This document shows positions 61,014 to 64,000 of a stretch of DNA of 64,000 nucleotides, in pieces. The notes beneath the pieces are model-generated. The model ran no database searches, was not told the DNA's origin, and saw nothing but the letters and a program-made list of their open reading frames with translations. Where the stretch lies: contig CAXTAO010000008.1 in assembly GCA_964242625.1 (NCBI GenBank), positions 29,321 to 93,320 on the forward strand, read 5' to 3'. The position numbers and the translations under genes are program-made. The DNA comes from JASLDZ01 sp964242625. Its GTDB lineage: Bacteria > Pseudomonadota > Alphaproteobacteria > Caulobacterales > Caulobacteraceae. Position 1 is the first letter of the stretch, and each line of letters opens with the position of its first letter.

Positions 61014-61603
61014 GCGTCATACTGGCCTCGGGCAGCGTCGCGCGCGCATCGATCCTCACGGCGGCGGGGGTGCCTTTCGAGGCGCGCCGCCCGGGGGTGG
61101 ACGAGGACGCCGCCAAGGCCGCGCTCCTGGCAGAGGGGCTGGGCGCGCGCGAGGTGGCCGACGCCCTGGCCGAGCTGAAGGCGGTGCGCGTTTCCCAAGC
61201 CGTGCCGGACGCGCTGGTGATCGGCGCGGACCAGACGCTCGAGCTCAAAGGCGCGCTTCTCTCCAAGCCCGCGGACCGGGCCGCCGCGCGCGAGCAGATC
61301 TTCGCACTGAGGGGCCGACCGCACCGGCTGCACAGCGCGGTGGTCGCCGCGCGCGGGGGCGCGCCGATCTGGCGCGAGCTGAAGACCGCGCGGATGCAGG
61401 TGCGCGCCTTCTCCGACGCTTGGCTCGACGACTACCTCGCCCGCGAGGACGGCGCGGTGTTGGAAAGCGTCGGCGGCTACCGGATCGAGGGGCCGGGGGC
61501 GCAGCTGTTCGCGGCGGTGGAGGGCGACACCTTCACCGTCATGGGCCTGCCGCTCTACGGCCTCTTGGACCTCCTGCGCCGCGAAGGCGAGCTCCTGGCG
61601 TGA
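61010..61603 (+). CDS. maf: Maf-family nucleotide pyrophosphatase
   Basis: This 197-residue enzyme hydrolyses non-canonical or canonical NTPs to NMPs. Motifs are VILASGSVARASILTAAGVPF, VIGADQTLELKGALLSKP and ESVGGYRIEGPGAQLFAAVEGD. The N-terminal SxSPRR motif is altered to SGSVARA. GTG 61010 overlaps the upstream stop, and the stop overlaps aroE (GTGA), forming a coupled series. Confidence 0.93.
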   Translation: MSVILASGSVARASILTAAGVPFEARRPGVDEDAAKAALLAEGLGAREVADALAELKAVRVSQAVPDALVIGADQTLELKGALLSKPADRAAAREQIFALRGRPHRLHSAVVAARGGAPIWRELKTARMQVRAFSDAWLDDYLAREDGAVLESVGGYRIEGPGAQLFAAVEGDTFTVMGLPLYGLLDLLRREGELLA

Positions 61604-62439
61604 CGCCCAGCGGGGCGGCGACGGTGGCGGGGGTCGCGGGCTGGCCGGTGCGCCACTCGCTCTCGCCGCTGATCCACGCGGCCTGGCTCGCCGATGCCGG
61701 CGTGGACGGCGCCTACGTCCCCTTCGCCGTCCCGCCCGGGCGCTTCGCGGCCTTCGTCGAGGGGCTGCGCGGCGGGGCGGTGCGCGGCCTCAACGTCACC
61801 CTGCCGCACAAAGAGGCCGCCTTCGCGCTGGCCGACCGGCGTTCGGGGGCGGCGGAGGCGGCGGGGGCGGCCAACCTCCTCCTGTTCGAGCCCGACGGCT
61901 CGGTCGCGGCCGACAACACCGACGGGGCGGGGCTCGTGGGCGCGCTGGAGGCGGCGGACGCCCTGCGTGGCCCGGCGCTCGTGCTGGGCGCGGGCGGGGC
62001 GGCGCGCGGCGCGGTCGCCGCGCTCCTCCTGCGGGGGATGGAGGTGCGCGTCGCCAACCGCACACGCGCGCGTGCCGAGGCGCTGGCCGACGGTCTGCCC
62101 GCCCTGCGCGCTTTCGGCTGGGAGGCGCTGGACGCGGCTGCGGACGGCGCGGCGCTCGTCGTCAACGCGACCCGCGCGGGGCTGGAGGGCGACGGCGCCA
62201 TTCCGCTGCCCTGGGATCGGCTGGCGCCCGGGGCGGCGGCCATGGACATGGTCTACGCGCCGCTCCGCACGCCCTTCCTGCGCGCCGCGGAGGCGCGGGG
62301 GCTGGCGACGGTCGACGGGCTCGCCATGCTGCTCGGCCAGGCGCGACCCTCGTTCGCCGCGTTCTACGGCGTCCAGCCGCCGGCGGAGGTCGACGTGCGC
62401 GCCCTGTGCCTGCGGGCGCTGGGCGAGGCCCCCGCGTGA
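61600..62439 (+). CDS. aroE: Shikimate dehydrogenase
   Basis: This 279-residue NADPH enzyme converts 3-dehydroshikimate to shikimate in aromatic amino-acid synthesis. The substrate site is WPVRHSLSPLIHAAWL and the catalytic Lys/Asp lie in LNVTLPHKEAAF and ADNTDGAGLVGAL. The NADP fold has LVLGAGGAARGAVAALL. GTG start and 4-nt overlaps on both sides. Confidence 0.95.
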   Translation: MTPSGAATVAGVAGWPVRHSLSPLIHAAWLADAGVDGAYVPFAVPPGRFAAFVEGLRGGAVRGLNVTLPHKEAAFALADRRSGAAEAAGAANLLLFEPDGSVAADNTDGAGLVGALEAADALRGPALVLGAGGAARGAVAALLLRGMEVRVANRTRARAEALADGLPALRAFGWEALDAAADGAALVVNATRAGLEGDGAIPLPWDRLAPGAAAMDMVYAPLRTPFLRAAEARGLATVDGLAMLLGQARPSFAAFYGVQPPAEVDVRALCLRALGEAPA

Positions 62440-63083
62440 TCCTCCTCGGGCTGACCGGCTCCATCGGCATGGGCAAGACCACGACGGCCGGGCTCTTCGC
62501 CGAGGCGGGCGCGCCCGTGTACGACGCGGACGCCGCGGTGCACGCGCTGTACGCCGCGGGCGGCGCGGCCGTGGCGGAAGTCGAGCGGCTGTTCCCGGGC
62601 GTCGTGGGCGCCGACGGCGCGGTCGACCGCGCGCGCCTCTTCGCCCGGGTCGTGAGCGACCCGGAGGCGCTGCGGCGGCTTGAGGCGGTGGTGCACCCGC
62701 TGGTCGCCGCCCACCGCGCCCGCGCCTTTGGCGACCTGCGCGACGCGCCGGTGATTGTCCTCGACGTGCCGCTCCTGTTCGAGACCGGCGGCGACGCGGA
62801 GGTGGACGCGGTGGCGGTGGCGAGCGCGCCGGCGGCCATGCAGCGCGCGCGCGTGCTGGCGCGCCCCGGCATGACGGCAGAGCGGCTGGACGCCCTCCTC
62901 GCGCGCCAATCGCCAGATGCGGAGAAGCGCGCCCGCGCCGACTTCGTGATCGAGACGGGTGAGGGGATCGAGCCTGCGCGCCGGCAGGTGGCGGCGGTGC
63001 TGGCGACCCTGGCCGACCCGTCATTCCGGTCGCGGCGTCGCCGCGGCGGCCTCGACGCCCGCCGCGACCTCGGCGACTCTTGA
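62436..63083 (+). CDS. coaE: Dephospho-CoA kinase
   Basis: This 215-residue enzyme carries out the last step of coenzyme A synthesis. The P-loop is LLGLTGSIGMGKTTTAGLF, followed by YDADAAVHALY, PVIVLDVPLLFETGG and RVLARPGMTAERLDALL with RQSPDAEKRARADFVI. The last 15 residues are unusually arginine-rich (SRRRRGGLDARRDLG). GTG start overlaps the aroE stop. Confidence 0.95.
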   Translation: MILLGLTGSIGMGKTTTAGLFAEAGAPVYDADAAVHALYAAGGAAVAEVERLFPGVVGADGAVDRARLFARVVSDPEALRRLEAVVHPLVAAHRARAFGDLRDAPVIVLDVPLLFETGGDAEVDAVAVASAPAAMQRARVLARPGMTAERLDALLARQSPDAEKRARADFVIETGEGIEPARRQVAAVLATLADPSFRSRRRRGGLDARRDLGDS

Positions 63084-63114
63084 AGCGACGGCCGAACCGC
63101 CCCACTCCAACGCG

Positions 63115-63846
63115 ATGGCGCGCGAGATCGTCCTCGACACCGAGACCACCGGCCTCGATCCCCTGACCGGCCACCGGGTCATCGAGCTCGCCTGCATCGA
63201 GGTCGACGACCTGCTGCCGACCGGCGCGCACCTTCACCGCTATATCCACCCCGACCGCGACATCGATCCCGAGGCGCAGAAGGTGCACGGCATCAGCCTG
63301 CAGTCGCTGACGGCCAAGCCGCGCTTCCACGAGGGCGAGGTGGTCGACCAGTTCCTCGACTTCGTGGGCGACGCGCGGCTCGTCGCTCACAACGCGGCCT
63401 TCGACCGCAGCTTCCTCAACATGGAGCTGGAGCGCTGCGGCCGCGCCGCCCTGCCGGAGGATCGCTGGCGCTGCACCTACCAGCTGGCGCAGAGCCGCTT
63501 CCCCGGCATGTGGAACTCGCTGGAGGCGCTATGCAAGCGCTACAAGATCAGCCTGGCCGAGCGCGAGAAGCACGGCGCGCTTGTCGATACGCGTCTCCTG
63601 GCGCTCGTCTACCTCGAGCTGCAGGGCGGCAAGGAGCGCGGGCTCGAGTTCGCCGCCGCCCCGGGATCGGCGGGCGCCCTCGCCGCCGTGCGACCCAGCT
63701 ATGCGCCTCGCCCGCGCGCGCTGGCGCAGCGCTCCACCCCGGTAGAGCGTGCGCGCCACGCCGCCTGGCTCCACGCCGTCCTGAAGAGCGACGCCCTGTG
63801 GACGGCGGCGCTCGGCCGCACGCTGGAGGAGAGCGAGGCGGCTTGA
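63115..63846 (+). CDS. dnaQ: DNA polymerase III epsilon subunit (proofreading exonuclease)
   Basis: This 243-residue DEDDh exonuclease has Exo I in EIVLDTETTGLDPL, Exo II in LVAHNAAFDRSFLNMEL and Exo III in REKHGALVDTRLLALVY. The C-terminal 55 residues, including ALAQRSTPVERARHAAWLHA, form the tail that binds the alpha subunit. It lies 31 nt after coaE at the right side of the origin block; secB normally follows in Caulobacter and would be outside the window. Confidence 0.96.
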   Translation: MAREIVLDTETTGLDPLTGHRVIELACIEVDDLLPTGAHLHRYIHPDRDIDPEAQKVHGISLQSLTAKPRFHEGEVVDQFLDFVGDARLVAHNAAFDRSFLNMELERCGRAALPEDRWRCTYQLAQSRFPGMWNSLEALCKRYKISLAEREKHGALVDTRLLALVYLELQGGKERGLEFAAAPGSAGALAAVRPSYAPRPRALAQRSTPVERARHAAWLHAVLKSDALWTAALGRTLEESEAA

Positions 63847-63884
63847 GGGGTGGCGCAGGGGCGGCGCGCGGGTGCAACACGCGC

Positions 63885-64000
63885 TTCGTTCTGTGAGGGC
63901 GGAGGGGCCGCCGTGCTCGGTCGCGTCAAGGGACGCTTCGCTCTCCGCCCTTGACCCGCCCTGCGCGCGACGGCTGATCGGAGGGGTCGGGACGCGGGGC
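63885..64000. repeat. Palindromic repeat element, copy C (cut by window end)
   Basis: Starting CGTTCTGTGAGGGCGGAGG, it matches the left arm of copies A and B through GCCGCCGTGCTCGGTCGCG, the hairpin GTCAAGGG/CCCTTGAC and CCCTGCGCGCGACGGCTGA. It then jumps to GATCGGAGGGGTCGGGACGC, resembling the reverse complement of the right-arm segment CCCGACCCCTCCGGTCAG. Only the first 116 nt are in view. Confidence 0.8.

Overview
The window is a very GC-rich chromosomal segment of an alphaproteobacterium. The best fit is the order Caulobacterales. Evidence for this is a hemE-adjacent chromosomal origin with a perfect TTAA-N7-TTAA CtrA site and two GANTC (CcrM) sites. A DivL-type pseudo-kinase has tyrosine in place of the phospho-accepting histidine. 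There is also a PhyR/NepR/PhyK general stress response locus and the conserved block pyruvate,phosphate dikinase regulator-maf-aroE-coaE-dnaQ. I see no rRNA, tRNA, CRISPR array, insertion sequence or prophage. Almost everything is compact core-genome sequence with many 4-nt start/stop overlaps and frequent GTG starts.

Layout. 0-4.2 kb: end of a lytic transglycosylase, a small cytochrome oxidase subunit, and the transhydrogenase operon pntAA-pntAB-(small membrane protein)-pntB, closed by a strong hairpin. 4.2-9.2 kb: stress island with a DUF1328 protein, Fe superoxide dismutase, a YqjD/YqjE-like pair, phyR, nepR, a PhyK-like kinase and an entericidin lipoprotein. Four EcfG-type promoters (GGAAC-N16/17-CGTT) lie here, but no ecfG sigma gene does. 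9.2-21.6 kb: MHS-family transporter, yebC, a palindromic repeat element, xseA, small genes, an Fe-S scaffold protein, yidD, thrS, two GT2 glycosyltransferases, an HMG-CoA lyase and an OmpA-type porin with an 18-proline linker. 21.6-33.3 kb: mpg followed by a complete glycogen operon, glgP-glgB-glgC-glgA-pgm-glgX. 33.3-42.9 kb: a secreted or periplasmic M1 aminopeptidase, then the chaperone region dnaK-dnaJ-dapB, rph (reverse), hrcA-grpE.

42.9-50.1 kb: a second, longer copy of the palindromic repeat, a metallophosphoesterase/lipid-kinase pair, a FadL-type channel, small envelope proteins, a second DUF1328 protein and a DUF4142 protein. Three more EcfG-type promoters serve this stretch (one with a weaker -10). 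It ends with maiA and a DUF3060 protein. 50.1-59.6 kb: a leftward block of divL, gshB, sirB1-like, yraN, rsmI, an AmpG-like transporter, hemJ, hemH and hemE. 59.65-60.09 kb: the predicted chromosomal origin. 60.1-63.8 kb: a rightward, tightly coupled block from the PPDK regulator to dnaQ. A third repeat copy runs off the window end.

Three themes connect the genes. Cell-cycle control of replication is seen as an origin with CtrA and CcrM sites near divL. An EcfG general stress regulon can be read directly from promoter motifs at two separated loci. A dispersed element with nested inverted repeats is present in three copies and is not explained by any coding gene. The nearest thing to something undescribed is that repeat family, together with the small stress-promoter-driven membrane and envelope proteins.
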